From Renibacterium sp. (GTDB taxonomy: Bacteria; Actinomycetota; Actinomycetes; Actinomycetales; Micrococcaceae), in the NCBI GenBank assembly GCA_017419405.1, contig JAFOLH010000005.1, positions 1-64,000 of the forward strand: a DNA stretch of 64,000 nucleotides. Reading direction: 5' to 3'. The position numbers were made by a program, and so were the translations under genes. Shown here piece after piece: positions 35,557 to 44,138 of the stretch. Positions within the stretch are counted from its first letter, which is position 1; each line of letters opens with the position of its first letter. The notes beneath the pieces were generated by a model. That model had not been told where the DNA came from, searched no databases, and saw nothing but the letters and a program-made list of their open reading frames with translations.

Positions 35557-36343
35557 GCAGGTGGATGCCGAGATCGGTGCGCCCGGGCAGGATTTCCGGA
35601 TTGAGCGCGCGGCCGGGGCGGTACTGGCCCTCATTGAGCTTCCGGAACGGGACCGGAGATTCCGAGTCGATGTCCTTGAGCCGCTCCACCAACCGGTTGA
35701 TCTCATGTTCCACGTCCTCGGCACCGAGTCCGTCCGCGTCGGTGATCACGTGCAATGGCAAGGAGGACATGCCCATGTACCAGAAAGTGCCGTGCGTGAT
35801 CGGGAAGAGCAGCGAGTCGATGTCGCCGCTGATGCCACGCGGGCCAATCGAAGCCGCGTCCTCACCGGCGGTCACCACGATCAGCGCTCTGCGTCCGACG
35901 AATTTTCCATCGCCATAGCGGCGCGGAACTCCGGCGTCGCCATCGATGTCATCGCCGAAGGCGAAGCCGTTGGTCAGCACCCGGTCGAACCAGCCCTTGA
36001 CCATTGCCGGTGCGCCGTACCACCACAGCGGGAACTGCAGCACCAGCAGATCTGCCTCGGCCAGCTTGGCCTGCTCCCGCTGCACCTCTTCGGGCAACTG
36101 GCCAGCCGCAAAAGCATCCCCGGTCAATTCCACGAACGAGCTGCCCGGTTCGGCCTGTTCGCCCACGGTGCCCAGGTCCCGGCTGGACAGGCGTGCGTCG
36201 AAGTCCATGGCATACAGGTCGGACGTCTCGACGTCGTAGCCATCGCCCAGGGCTTTGACCCCGGCCTCGAAGATCTGCTGGTTGAAGGAGGGGTTGGACG
36301 GGTTCGCGTACACCCAGAGCGCTTTTTGCTTCCTTGTTGTCAT
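35549..36343 (-). CDS. NQO1/MdaB-like NAD(P)H:quinone oxidoreductase
   Basis: A 264-residue flavodoxin-fold protein: ALWVYANPSNPSFNQQIFEAG (phosphate-binding start), LLVLQFPLWWYGAPAMVKGWFDRV and an active-site segment near GRRALIVVTAGED. Two-electron reduction of quinones protects against semiquinone cycling. First gene of a four-gene same-strand set, facing the HxlR regulator across 83 bp. Confidence 0.85.
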   Translation of the reverse strand: MTTRKQKALWVYANPSNPSFNQQIFEAGVKALGDGYDVETSDLYAMDFDARLSSRDLGTVGEQAEPGSSFVELTGDAFAAGQLPEEVQREQAKLAEADLLVLQFPLWWYGAPAMVKGWFDRVLTNGFAFGDDIDGDAGVPRRYGDGKFVGRRALIVVTAGEDAASIGPRGISGDIDSLLFPITHGTFWYMGMSSLPLHVITDADGLGAEDVEHEINRLVERLKDIDSESPVPFRKLNEGQYRPGRALNPEILPGRTDLGIHLHG

Positions 36344-36426
36344 ACCTATGACAATATCGCGTAGCGCAAGTTAATATAAGTACCGATCTTATTTACACAT
36401 ACCGTCAAATATGTCAGTATTGAGTC
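36344..36426. promoter_or_regulatory. Divergent HxlR-controlled promoter region
   Basis: An AT-rich 83-bp gap with the inverted repeat ATAAG-N7-CTTAT around 36377-36393 overlapping AATATAAGTAC (36373-36383). The latter is identical to 20422-20432 in front of the DUF6506/NmrA unit. A likely HxlR operator controls both directions. Confidence 0.55.
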
Positions 36427-36783
36427 ATGAGAGATTCTATAGCCAAAGCAATCGAAATCTGCCCGGTCGAAGTCGCCATCGGCATGATCGGCGGCGCCTG
36501 GAAACTCACCGCCTTGAGCATCCTGCTGGAAAAGGGCACGATGCGCTTCGGTGAACTCCGCCGCGCGGTCGGTGATGTCAATGAACGCTCCCTGGCCCGG
36601 CAGCTGCGCGAACTGGAAGCGGATGGCCTGATCAGCCGGGAGGTTTTCGCCCAGGTCCCGCCCAAGGTCGAGTACAGCCTGACCCATTGGGGCGAAGAAC
36701 TGGCTCCGGCCATCCAAGCACTCGAGTCCTGGAGCAGCCGCTGGATCGCCCAGGCTCAAGCCGAAGAAGCAGCATCCGCCTGA
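36427..36783 (+). CDS. HxlR family transcriptional regulator
   Basis: A 118-residue winged-helix protein with the family signature CPVEVAIGMIGGAWKL, LRFGELRR-type recognition region (MRFGELRRAVGDVNERSLARQLREL) and the wing LISREVFAQVPPKVEYSLT. The single N-terminal Cys (about residue 13) sits where redox-sensing HxlR members such as YodB have theirs. It likely represses the divergent quinone-reductase set and itself. Its 3' end overlaps a convergent gene by 28 bp. Confidence 0.88.
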   Translation: MRDSIAKAIEICPVEVAIGMIGGAWKLTALSILLEKGTMRFGELRRAVGDVNERSLARQLRELEADGLISREVFAQVPPKVEYSLTHWGEELAPAIQALESWSSRWIAQAQAEEAASA

Positions 36784-37727
36784 GCGCTCCGCCGCACGAC
36801 GACTTCGCGCACCGCGGTGCCGAGCACGGCGATCGCGAGCGCCACCACGAGCCTGAAGCCACCGTCTCCGGCCGGACCCAGGGCCTGGCGGAAAACCTGG
36901 CCGAAGGCATCTGCCGTGTCGGCCAGGTTTCCGGCGAGAACCCGCGAACCGAAGGCATACTGCTGCGCGGTCACCGCTGCCGGGACACTCCAGAGCAGCA
37001 GCAGATTCGCCGCCCACACGAGCAGCCGGCTGACTGGCCGAAGGCCGCACCAGACCAAAACTATGCCGACGATCACCGCCGGCAACCAGCGGTCCAATAC
37101 CGAAATCCAGTTGGGCAGCTGGCCTTGGGGCAGCAAATAGCTGAACCAGGCGATGAACCACGACGACGCCGGCACGGCGGCCAAGCCGAATCCGACCGCA
37201 GCCGCAGCCCGGCTGCGCGCAGCAATGAGGCCGAGCAACAGCGCAGTGGCAATGATCAAAAGCAGCACGCCGCACAACAGCCCGAAGAAATAGACCTGCG
37301 CCAGCTGACGCACTTGCGACCCGATGCCCAGCCCGGAACCGAGCACTACGAAGCTCTGCAGCGCAGCCAGTGAATGCACCAGCAGCAGTCCGCCCACCGT
37401 GCACCAGATCATGCTCCGCCGGTTGCCGGCCGGGAAGTAACGCGCCGCAAGGCCGCCGATGACGCCGCCGGCGACCAGGAGCACCAACAGGGAGAACAGC
37501 GAATACTGGCTCAATGGCAGCGCCGAGAACGGCATGGTTTCCGGGGCTGCTTCGAGCATCCAGAAGTTCTGCAGCGACAACCGCCGGCCGCTGAGCAACC
37601 ACGGGAGCAGACCGATGATGCCGGCCGCCACGCCCATAGCCAAAGCGGCCAGATTGAGTTGCACCCGGGACCACTGGGGATTGGGTTCCTGGGCGGGGTC
37701 CGTCGGCGATGCTGCGGCTTGGCTCAT
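36756..37727 (-). CDS. Polytopic membrane protein of unknown function
   Basis: A 323-residue protein with about seven or eight hydrophobic helices and short loops, ending in a basic, Ala-rich tail. No motif that I recognise. The ATG at 37727 (MSQAAASPTDPAQ) gives a short cytoplasmic start before the first helix; TATTCT stands 6 nt before it, so the mRNA may be leaderless. It overlaps hxlR tail to tail by 28 bp and is probably unrelated to it. Confidence 0.65.
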   Translation of the reverse strand: MSQAAASPTDPAQEPNPQWSRVQLNLAALAMGVAAGIIGLLPWLLSGRRLSLQNFWMLEAAPETMPFSALPLSQYSLFSLLVLLVAGGVIGGLAARYFPAGNRRSMIWCTVGGLLLVHSLAALQSFVVLGSGLGIGSQVRQLAQVYFFGLLCGVLLLIIATALLLGLIAARSRAAAAVGFGLAAVPASSWFIAWFSYLLPQGQLPNWISVLDRWLPAVIVGIVLVWCGLRPVSRLLVWAANLLLLWSVPAAVTAQQYAFGSRVLAGNLADTADAFGQVFRQALGPAGDGGFRLVVALAIAVLGTAVREVVVRRSAQADAASSA

Positions 37728-37847
37728 GATTCCAGAATAGGCGGGTTCGGCTTGCCGCCGGCCGATAAGCTGGTGAACACGGCATCCGCCGAATGGAATC
37801 AATGAGTCTGGGGACCATCGTGATTCACCGAGTCAGGGCAATGCACC

Positions 37848-39320
37848 ATGTCCAATGACCAGCGGCCGGCCGAGCCGGCGCTTTCCGGGGCAACCAAGAC
37901 CCTGTTGGGTCGGAAGTCGGACTGGACTCCAGGATTCGCACCGTTTCCAGGGGTGCGCAATCTTCTGGGACCGCTGCTGATCATCGCCACTTTCGCCCTG
38001 AGCGCGCTGCCGTTCCTGGGCATGCTCGAGCAACCAGGCGATGACGCACTGGGGCTGTTGGTGGGCACCGAATCGATCCTGGCGATGTCCTGGACCTTCG
38101 TTTTGGCGATCCGCACCCGCTGGAGCGAATGGCTCTTCGGCGGGCTCGACCGCGTTTACGTGGCACATCGCTGGCTCGGGGTTGTCGCCGTGGTGTTGAT
38201 GTGGTGGCATATCCAATCGTCGAACCAAGTCACCGGAGTGCCCGGAGCAAACCCGGCGGCCGCCGAATTCGGCACGACTCTGGCCGGGATCGCCGAACCG
38301 ACGCTTTACCTCTTGGTACTGGTAAGCGTCCTGCGTTGGCTTCCGTGGCGGCTCTGGCGCTTGACCCACAAGCTCTTGATCATTCCCTTCGGCTTCGCCG
38401 CCTACCATATGGTCACCGCGGAAAAACCCTTCGGGAACTTCTCCGCGTGGGGGTTGTGGTTCAGCATCGTGATTGCCGCCGGCATCCTGGGCTACCTGAT
38501 CCGGGTCGTCGGCCGGGACGCCATCTGGCGGGGTTCGCCGTACCGGATCGCGGAGTTGATTCCGCACCCGGGCGCGGTGGAGATCTTACTCACCCCGCAG
38601 GGCCGGCCGCTGAGCTGGAAACCGGGCCAGTTCGCCTTTCTGAAACTCCAAGTCCCCGGGCTCAGCGAACCGCATCCGTTTTCGATTGCGACCGACCCGC
38701 AACGGCCTGGGCTGCGATTCATGGTGCGTCGGCTGGGCGATTGGACTGATCAGTTGGAGGATGCGGTCGCGGTCGGGGATCGCGCCTTCGTCGAGGGGCC
38801 GTACGGACAGCTCCGGATCTTCCCGGCCGGATCTCCGCGCCGCACCGTCTGGATCGCCGGCGGGGTCGGCATCACACCATTCCTCGCTGCACTCCAGCAA
38901 CTGCCCGGGGCCTCCGGGCAAGAGCCGCCAATCCTGATCCACGCAGTCCGCAACGAAGACTCCGCGCATGCCCGCTCCGAGGTCGAGGCCGCTGCAGCCC
39001 AAGGCAGGATTGAACTCCACTACTTCGACTCCGACGCAGGCAGACCGCTCACCGAACAGTCCTTGCTGCAGGAACTCGGCCCGTCGGGCCTGCGAGGCGC
39101 CCACGTGGTGCTGTGCGGGCCGGTGAAAATGACCCGTTGGCTGAGGCGGCTGGCCCGCCGTCAAGACGCAAAACACGTGGAAAGCGAGATTTTCGATCTT
39201 CGCGGCGGAATCGCTCCGGATCTGAGCCGGGTCATCGGCCCCCGGCTCAACCGGATGCCGCTCGCCAGATTGTTGTCCGAAGCCCGGATTTGGCTGCGGT
39301 CCGGCCGCGGCCCGAACTGA
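37848..39320 (+). CDS. Ferric-reductase-like transmembrane flavohaem oxidoreductase
   Basis: A 490-residue protein: six-helix ferric-reductase-like membrane domain with paired haem His (AHRWLG...MWWHIQ and THKLL...AAYHMV), an FAD domain (WKPGQFAFLKL, HPFSIA) and an NAD(P) domain (IAGGVGITPF, VVLCGPVKM). It passes electrons from NAD(P)H through FAD and haem across the membrane, to iron, oxygen or another acceptor. No obvious partner next to it. Confidence 0.85.
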   Translation: MSNDQRPAEPALSGATKTLLGRKSDWTPGFAPFPGVRNLLGPLLIIATFALSALPFLGMLEQPGDDALGLLVGTESILAMSWTFVLAIRTRWSEWLFGGLDRVYVAHRWLGVVAVVLMWWHIQSSNQVTGVPGANPAAAEFGTTLAGIAEPTLYLLVLVSVLRWLPWRLWRLTHKLLIIPFGFAAYHMVTAEKPFGNFSAWGLWFSIVIAAGILGYLIRVVGRDAIWRGSPYRIAELIPHPGAVEILLTPQGRPLSWKPGQFAFLKLQVPGLSEPHPFSIATDPQRPGLRFMVRRLGDWTDQLEDAVAVGDRAFVEGPYGQLRIFPAGSPRRTVWIAGGVGITPFLAALQQLPGASGQEPPILIHAVRNEDSAHARSEVEAAAAQGRIELHYFDSDAGRPLTEQSLLQELGPSGLRGAHVVLCGPVKMTRWLRRLARRQDAKHVESEIFDLRGGIAPDLSRVIGPRLNRMPLARLLSEARIWLRSGRGPN

Positions 39321-39361
39321 TTTCGATTCGCGAACCGGCAACGCCGTCCGACCTCGAGGAA

Positions 39362-40309
39362 CTACCGCTGGCTTTCCGCACGGAACCAGGCGATGTAGTC
39401 CGCCGCAGCGGCCGCGATCTGGAATCGAGGCTCGAAGCCGGTGTCTTCGCGGAGCCGGGCGGTATCCAACCAGCTCACCGGCCGGCCGGACCTCGAAGGC
39501 AGCTCGGCGGTGAAACCGGGCTCGGCGGCCGCGAGCGCTGCGATCACCTCGGCATTGCTGGTCGCATGCCCGGAGCCGACGTTGTAAGTCGGGTATTGCA
39601 GGCGGTCCGCCAATTGCAGCAGCGCGAGCGCCCGACCAGTGTCTTTCACGTAGCAGAGGTCGAGTGCGTCCTCGAGGTACGGCGTTGCCACCAGACCGGA
39701 CAGTTCCGGCACGGTGCGGTGCGCCGCAGCATAAGCGAGCGAGGGCGCGGCGAAAAATGGGTCGGGCAGATGCCCGCCCGGCCCCCAGGTGCCCGATATC
39801 CGCGCATTCACGATTTCGACGTCGGTCACGGTGCTGAGGTGGCTGCCGAGCAGTTCGGCGATCTTCTTGAACGTCGGGATGACGTGCAGGTACTCCATGG
39901 GCAGCCGGGCGTCTTCCCGCAGGGCACCGGACTCCGCCACCCCGCTGTAGACCCCGATGGTGCTCGCCGTGACGATGCGGCGTACTCCCCAGGCCCGCGC
40001 CGCACGGACGATATTGAGAAAGCCTTCGAGCGCACGACCGGTGGCATCGACCGGATCCTCCTCGGTGACCGGCCAGGGCAGGGCAATCGCAAGATGCACG
40101 ATTCCAGTGATCGGGTATTGCTGGCCCACCCGGAGCAAAGCGGAGCTGTCCGTGACGTCGCCTTGCACGACGTGGACCGGAAGATCGGCCAATTGCCTGG
40201 GCACCTCGGGGCTGCGCCGCTGGATCAGGACGCATTCCTCACCCGCCTCATGCAGTGCGCGGACGGTGTGCGAGCCGATGAATCCGGCGCCTCCGGTAAC
40301 GAGAATCAT
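39362..40309 (-). CDS. NAD-dependent epimerase/dehydratase family protein
   Basis: A 315-residue extended SDR: VTGGAGFIGSHTVRAL at the start and TASTIGVYSG in the middle. The usual catalytic YxxxK is not recognisable: the matching stretch reads HVIPTFKKIAE, with Ile where Tyr is expected, so reaction chemistry may differ. It is divergent from a MarR gene over a 71-bp operator region, so it is probably the MarR target. Confidence 0.8.
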   Translation of the reverse strand: MILVTGGAGFIGSHTVRALHEAGEECVLIQRRSPEVPRQLADLPVHVVQGDVTDSSALLRVGQQYPITGIVHLAIALPWPVTEEDPVDATGRALEGFLNIVRAARAWGVRRIVTASTIGVYSGVAESGALREDARLPMEYLHVIPTFKKIAELLGSHLSTVTDVEIVNARISGTWGPGGHLPDPFFAAPSLAYAAAHRTVPELSGLVATPYLEDALDLCYVKDTGRALALLQLADRLQYPTYNVGSGHATSNAEVIAALAAAEPGFTAELPSRSGRPVSWLDTARLREDTGFEPRFQIAAAAADYIAWFRAESQR

Positions 40310-40334
40310 CTCAAATCCTTTCGTTTATTAATCT

Positions 40335-40357
40335 GATCATCAGGATTACTGATGATC
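40335..40357. promoter_or_regulatory. MarR operator candidate
   Basis: A perfect inverted repeat with 9-bp arms, GATCATCAG-N5-CTGATGATC, in the 71-bp gap between the divergent epimerase and MarR genes. A further half-like GATCATCATCACTGAT follows, so more than one dimer may bind. Confidence 0.75.
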
Positions 40358-40380
40358 ATCATCACTGATAACATAGAACC

Positions 40381-40818
40381 ATGTCAAGTGAAAATCCCGC
40401 CGGCGGCAGCCCGCACGATATTCTCGGGTACCTGCTCAAGCATGCGAACTGGCGGCTCGTCGAAATCACCGATGCCGCATTGCAGCCCCTGGGCATCGAC
40501 AGCAAGGCCTATGGCGTCCTGCGGATCCTGGTCTGGCAGAAACCGATGTCGCAGCAACAGGTGGCCCAGACCTTGGGCGTCGACCGCACCACGATGGTCG
40601 CCTTGTTCGACGCACTCGAAGCGCAGCAGATCGTGACCCGGCGGCCGGACCCGCAGGACCGGCGCCGGAACGTCGTCGAACTGACCGATTCCGGCCGAAA
40701 GCTCTTCCGGCGGGCCGATCAGGCTTACCAGGCTGCGGAGCGGGAATTCCTCGCGCCGGTCGATGCGGCGGACGGCGAGCAGCTCCGGCAAACGCTGCGA
40801 ACCCTGCTCGGCGAATAG
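40381..40818 (+). CDS. MarR family transcriptional regulator
   Basis: A 145-residue winged-helix regulator with KPMSQQQVAQTLGVDRTTMVALFDALEAQ as the HTH and VTRRPDPQDRRRNVVELTDSGR as the wing. It presumably binds the palindrome just upstream and represses itself and the epimerase gene; the ligand is unknown. Confidence 0.9.
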   Translation: MSSENPAGGSPHDILGYLLKHANWRLVEITDAALQPLGIDSKAYGVLRILVWQKPMSQQQVAQTLGVDRTTMVALFDALEAQQIVTRRPDPQDRRRNVVELTDSGRKLFRRADQAYQAAEREFLAPVDAADGEQLRQTLRTLLGE

Positions 40819-40871
40819 GCTTCCAGCCCACCGTCCGCATCCTCGGGGCCGCGACGTGCCGTACCGCCGGG

Positions 40872-41519
40872 CTATCCGGTCCGGATGATTCGCCGCTGGA
40901 CCGCCACCGAAATCGCCGCAGTGCGGTTATCCACGCCGAGCTTTCCGTAGATGTGCACCAAATGGGTTTTGACCGTCGCCTCGGAGATGAAGAACTGTTT
41001 TGCCATGGCCCGGTTGGAGAGCCCGGTGGCCAACAACTCCAACAACTGGACTTCCCGCGGCGTGAGATTCGGCGCCGGGTTGCTGATCCGGCCCATGAGC
41101 CGCGCGGCAACCCGCGGGGCGAGCGCCGTCTCACCCGCTGCGGCGGCCAGCACCGCTTGGCGGATTTGCTCCGACGGGGCGTCTTTGAGCATGTAACCGG
41201 TCGCGCCCGCTTCGATCGCAGCCAAAATGTCCGCATCGGAGTCATAAGTGGTCAGGATGAGCACCGGCGGCGGATCCGGCAGCAGCTTGATCTGCTCAGT
41301 TGCCCGGACGCCGTCCAGCCCGGCCCCCATTTGGAGGTCCATCAACACCACGTCCACCGACTCGCCCAGTGCCGCCAGCCGCGCCAGCTCCTGAAGCGCC
41401 GCCCCGCCATCCGCCGCCTCGGCGATCACCGACATGCCTTCGAAGTCAGCCAGCATGGCCCGCAATCCGGCGCGCACCACAGGGTGGTCGTCGACCAGGA
41501 GAATTCCGATTTCCTTCAT
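40872..41519 (-). CDS. NarL/FixJ family response regulator
   Basis: A 215-residue regulator: receiver domain with LLVDDHPVVRAGL, phospho-acceptor Asp in VDVVLMDLQMG, and Lys in YMLKDAP; LuxR-type HTH in the last 65 residues (LTPREVQLLELLATGLSNRAMA). The ATG overlaps the histidine-kinase stop by 4 nt. Its targets probably include the ABC exporter genes beyond the kinase. Confidence 0.93.
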   Translation of the reverse strand: MKEIGILLVDDHPVVRAGLRAMLADFEGMSVIAEAADGGAALQELARLAALGESVDVVLMDLQMGAGLDGVRATEQIKLLPDPPPVLILTTYDSDADILAAIEAGATGYMLKDAPSEQIRQAVLAAAAGETALAPRVAARLMGRISNPAPNLTPREVQLLELLATGLSNRAMAKQFFISEATVKTHLVHIYGKLGVDNRTAAISVAVQRRIIRTG

Positions 41520-42841
41520 TGCGCCGCACCCTCCCCGGTTTCCAGCCCGCCGTCAATGCTCAAGCGGACCGCGACCACGGTTCCTTCGCCGGGTGCCGAT
41601 TCCAGCCCGAGCGATCCATTGAGCTCGCCGATCCGGTGGCGCAGCGCCTGCAACCCGAAGCCCCGGCCATCCGGCCGTTCCGTGAGTTGCACCGCAGCGG
41701 GGTCGAACCCCACGCCATCATCGTAGATGTCCAAGGTGACGTCGTTGCCCTGGAACGCCAGGGTGACAACGGCATGGTCGGCCCGGGCATGCTCCCGGGT
41801 ATTGCCAAGGCTCGCCTGGGCGGTGCGAAGCAGCGCAACCCGGTATGGTTGCGGCAGTTCGACCGGATCCCCTTGCAGTTCGAAAATGCAGCGCAGAGCC
41901 GCACCCCGCGCTACCGCATCGGCTTCCGTGCGTTCGCAAAGCCGCCGCAGGCTGTCCACCAACGAACTTTCCTGCAACGTCGGCGAACTGAGGCCGCGGA
42001 CGAAATTCCGCGCCTCGGCGAGGTTCTCCGAGGCGGTCTGCTGGACCAGGGCCAGCCGGGACGCAGTGGTGTCCGGGTCGCCCGCGGCCAATGACTTTTC
42101 CGCAGCCCGGGCGACCAGCACGATGCTGGAAAGGCCCTGGGCAAGGGTGTCATGGATTTCCTGGGCGATCCGTCCCCGCTCTGCCAGGACTCCGGCTCGA
42201 TGCTGCGCCGCAGCCAATTCGGCACGGGTCCGCCGGAGCTCCTCGGCGTCCCGGCGCTGCACTTCCGCTTCCCGGTAAAGGGCCTGATAGGCCAAACCGG
42301 TCACCACCGAGAACCCCGCGCCGAAAAGCGGACCCAAGACCGCAGGCAGCTGCGGAACGAGAAACCCGCCGGCGGCCCATTGGGCGGCAATCACGGCTGC
42401 CGTCAACACCGCGATGGCGGGCAGCGCCACCAAGCGCGGCAGCAAATGCAGGTAAATGAAGAACAAGGGAAAAGCCAACCAGGAAAAATCGGCGCTGCCG
42501 ACCAGCAGAAGCGCCCAGAGCACGGTCACCGCGCCGAGCCACAACAAGCTGTAACGCCGCGGATCGACACCGAGCGCTCCGGAAGCAAACCGCTTCTCCA
42601 ACACGGTTCCGGCCAAATAGACCACGGCCAGCAGAACCGCCAGGCCGACCAGGAGGTACTTGGCCGATGGGCGGCTGTCGGCGAACAGCAACCGCAGCAA
42701 CGCAACAGTCAACAGACCGGCGAACCCCACGTGCAAGGCGACCCGGAGCGCACGCAGAATCGCCATCGTGGATGCGGATGCTGTCCCGCTCGGCGGGTCC
42801 GCCGCCTGCCCCCGAGGGCGAAGACCTTTCATGACCGGCAC
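41516..42841 (-). CDS. HisKA_3-type sensor histidine kinase
   Basis: A 441-residue kinase with about six membrane helices (about 28-190), a coiled stretch, the phospho-accepting His in RIAQEIHDTLAQGLSSI (about residue 235), and an HATPase domain with DDGVGFDP and GFGLQALRHRI. The start is uncertain: GTG at 42841 follows TAGACT by 6 nt as in leaderless mRNAs; ATG at 42832 is the alternative. No extracellular sensor domain, so it probably senses membrane or envelope state. Divergent from the ABC exporter. Confidence 0.9.
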   Translation of the reverse strand: MPVMKGLRPRGQAADPPSGTASASTMAILRALRVALHVGFAGLLTVALLRLLFADSRPSAKYLLVGLAVLLAVVYLAGTVLEKRFASGALGVDPRRYSLLWLGAVTVLWALLLVGSADFSWLAFPLFFIYLHLLPRLVALPAIAVLTAAVIAAQWAAGGFLVPQLPAVLGPLFGAGFSVVTGLAYQALYREAEVQRRDAEELRRTRAELAAAQHRAGVLAERGRIAQEIHDTLAQGLSSIVLVARAAEKSLAAGDPDTTASRLALVQQTASENLAEARNFVRGLSSPTLQESSLVDSLRRLCERTEADAVARGAALRCIFELQGDPVELPQPYRVALLRTAQASLGNTREHARADHAVVTLAFQGNDVTLDIYDDGVGFDPAAVQLTERPDGRGFGLQALRHRIGELNGSLGLESAPGEGTVVAVRLSIDGGLETGEGAAQ

Positions 42842-42875
42842 TGGACCAGTCTATGCAGCACGGTCGCCGGGCGGA

Positions 42876-42891
42876 TCAACCAAATGGTTGA
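42876..42891. promoter_or_regulatory. Palindrome between the kinase and ABC exporter genes
   Basis: TCAACC-N4-GGTTGA, perfect 6-bp arms, with another GATCAACC half about 30 bp to the right. It lies in the shared upstream region of the two-component and ABC units and is a candidate site for the NarL-type regulator. Confidence 0.45.
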
Positions 42892-43003
42892 CCTGCCGGC
42901 CAACCCATCGGCCGTCCGGGATCAACCGCACCCACGATGCCGGATTCCCGGATCGGCGGGAGAGTGGGAAAGAAGACGATTCAGCCACCGAAAGAAGTCC
43001 AAC

Positions 43004-44128
43004 GTGTTCCTCGCGGTCCGAGACATCCGCTTTGCCAAAGGCAGATTCACCCTGATGGGCGCCGTCGTCGCCCTCATCTCCCTGCTCCTCGTGATGCTCT
43101 CCGGATTGACCGCCGGGCTCGCCGACCAGTCGACGTCGGCGATCAGCGCCCTGGGCGCGGACCGAAGCGGTTCCACGACCGCACCGGCCGTGGACGCCAT
43201 CGCTTTCGGCGCCCCAGGCTCCGCTGAACCCAAAGCATCGTTCACCGAAAGTGCCATCAGCCCAGGGCAACTGCAACGTTGGCAGGACACCCCCGGAGTT
43301 CGCGATGCCCGCGCGTTGGGCATCAGCCAGGCCCGGGTTCAGGCCGTCAGCAGCACAAGCCCGGGCACCAGCAATGTCACCCTGTTCGGCGTCGATCCCG
43401 ACGGCGGGCTCGCCCCGGCCGGGCTCACGCCGGGCAGCGTGCTGATCGGCAGCTCGGTCGCCAAAGCCCTCGCCGTGCAGACTGGCGACCAGCTGAGCCT
43501 GAACGGGACCGAGCTGAGCGTCGGCGCCGTCGTTCCCGATCAGTGGTACTCGCATACCAGCGTGCTCTGGCTTGCCTTGCCGGCCTGGCGGGAACTCGCC
43601 CATCTCAACGACCCCGGACAGTTGGCCACCGTGGCCGCAATCAGCTACCAACCCGGTGCCACCGTCGATCAAGCCGCAGCCGACGCCGGAGCCCGCACCG
43701 TGAGCAGCTCGCTGACCGGCTCCTTCCAAGCCCTGGCCTCGTATCGAAGCGAAAACGGTTCGCTGCTGCTGATGCAGGCCTTCCTCTACGGAATCACCGC
43801 CCTGGTGATCGTGGCCTTCCTGACCGTATGGACCATCCAACGGACCCGGGACATCGCCGTGCTCAAAGCCCTGGGCGCCGGCAACGGGTTCGTCCTGCGG
43901 GATGCCATCGGCCAAGCCGCGATCGTGTTGGTCTCAGGTGCCGGAATCGGCGGTGCGGTCGGCGTCGCGGGCGGTATTTTGGCCGCCCAAGCGGCGCCTT
44001 TTCTGCTCACTCCGGCAACCGTCTTGCTCCCGGTCCTCGGGATCATCGTGCTCGGCCTGGCCGGCGCCGCAGTGGCGGTGCGCCGCGTCACCAAGATCAA
44101 CGCCCTGGTCGCGCTCGGCGGGAATTGA
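43004..44128 (+). CDS. ABC transporter permease (FtsX/MacB type)
   Basis: A 374-residue protein with an N-terminal helix, a large extracytoplasmic domain (about 45-235) and three C-terminal helices, as in FtsX/MacB-like permeases (AVRDIRFAKGRF at the start, IQRTRDIAVLKALGAG before the second helix). The GTG at 43004 is chosen since family members begin at this point; GAAAG lies upstream. Works with the ATPase encoded 10 nt downstream, likely exporting or resisting a peptide, antibiotic or lipid. Confidence 0.85.
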   Translation: MFLAVRDIRFAKGRFTLMGAVVALISLLLVMLSGLTAGLADQSTSAISALGADRSGSTTAPAVDAIAFGAPGSAEPKASFTESAISPGQLQRWQDTPGVRDARALGISQARVQAVSSTSPGTSNVTLFGVDPDGGLAPAGLTPGSVLIGSSVAKALAVQTGDQLSLNGTELSVGAVVPDQWYSHTSVLWLALPAWRELAHLNDPGQLATVAAISYQPGATVDQAAADAGARTVSSSLTGSFQALASYRSENGSLLLMQAFLYGITALVIVAFLTVWTIQRTRDIAVLKALGAGNGFVLRDAIGQAAIVLVSGAGIGGAVGVAGGILAAQAAPFLLTPATVLLPVLGIIVLGLAGAAVAVRRVTKINALVALGGN

Positions 44129-44138
44129 AAGGAAAGCT

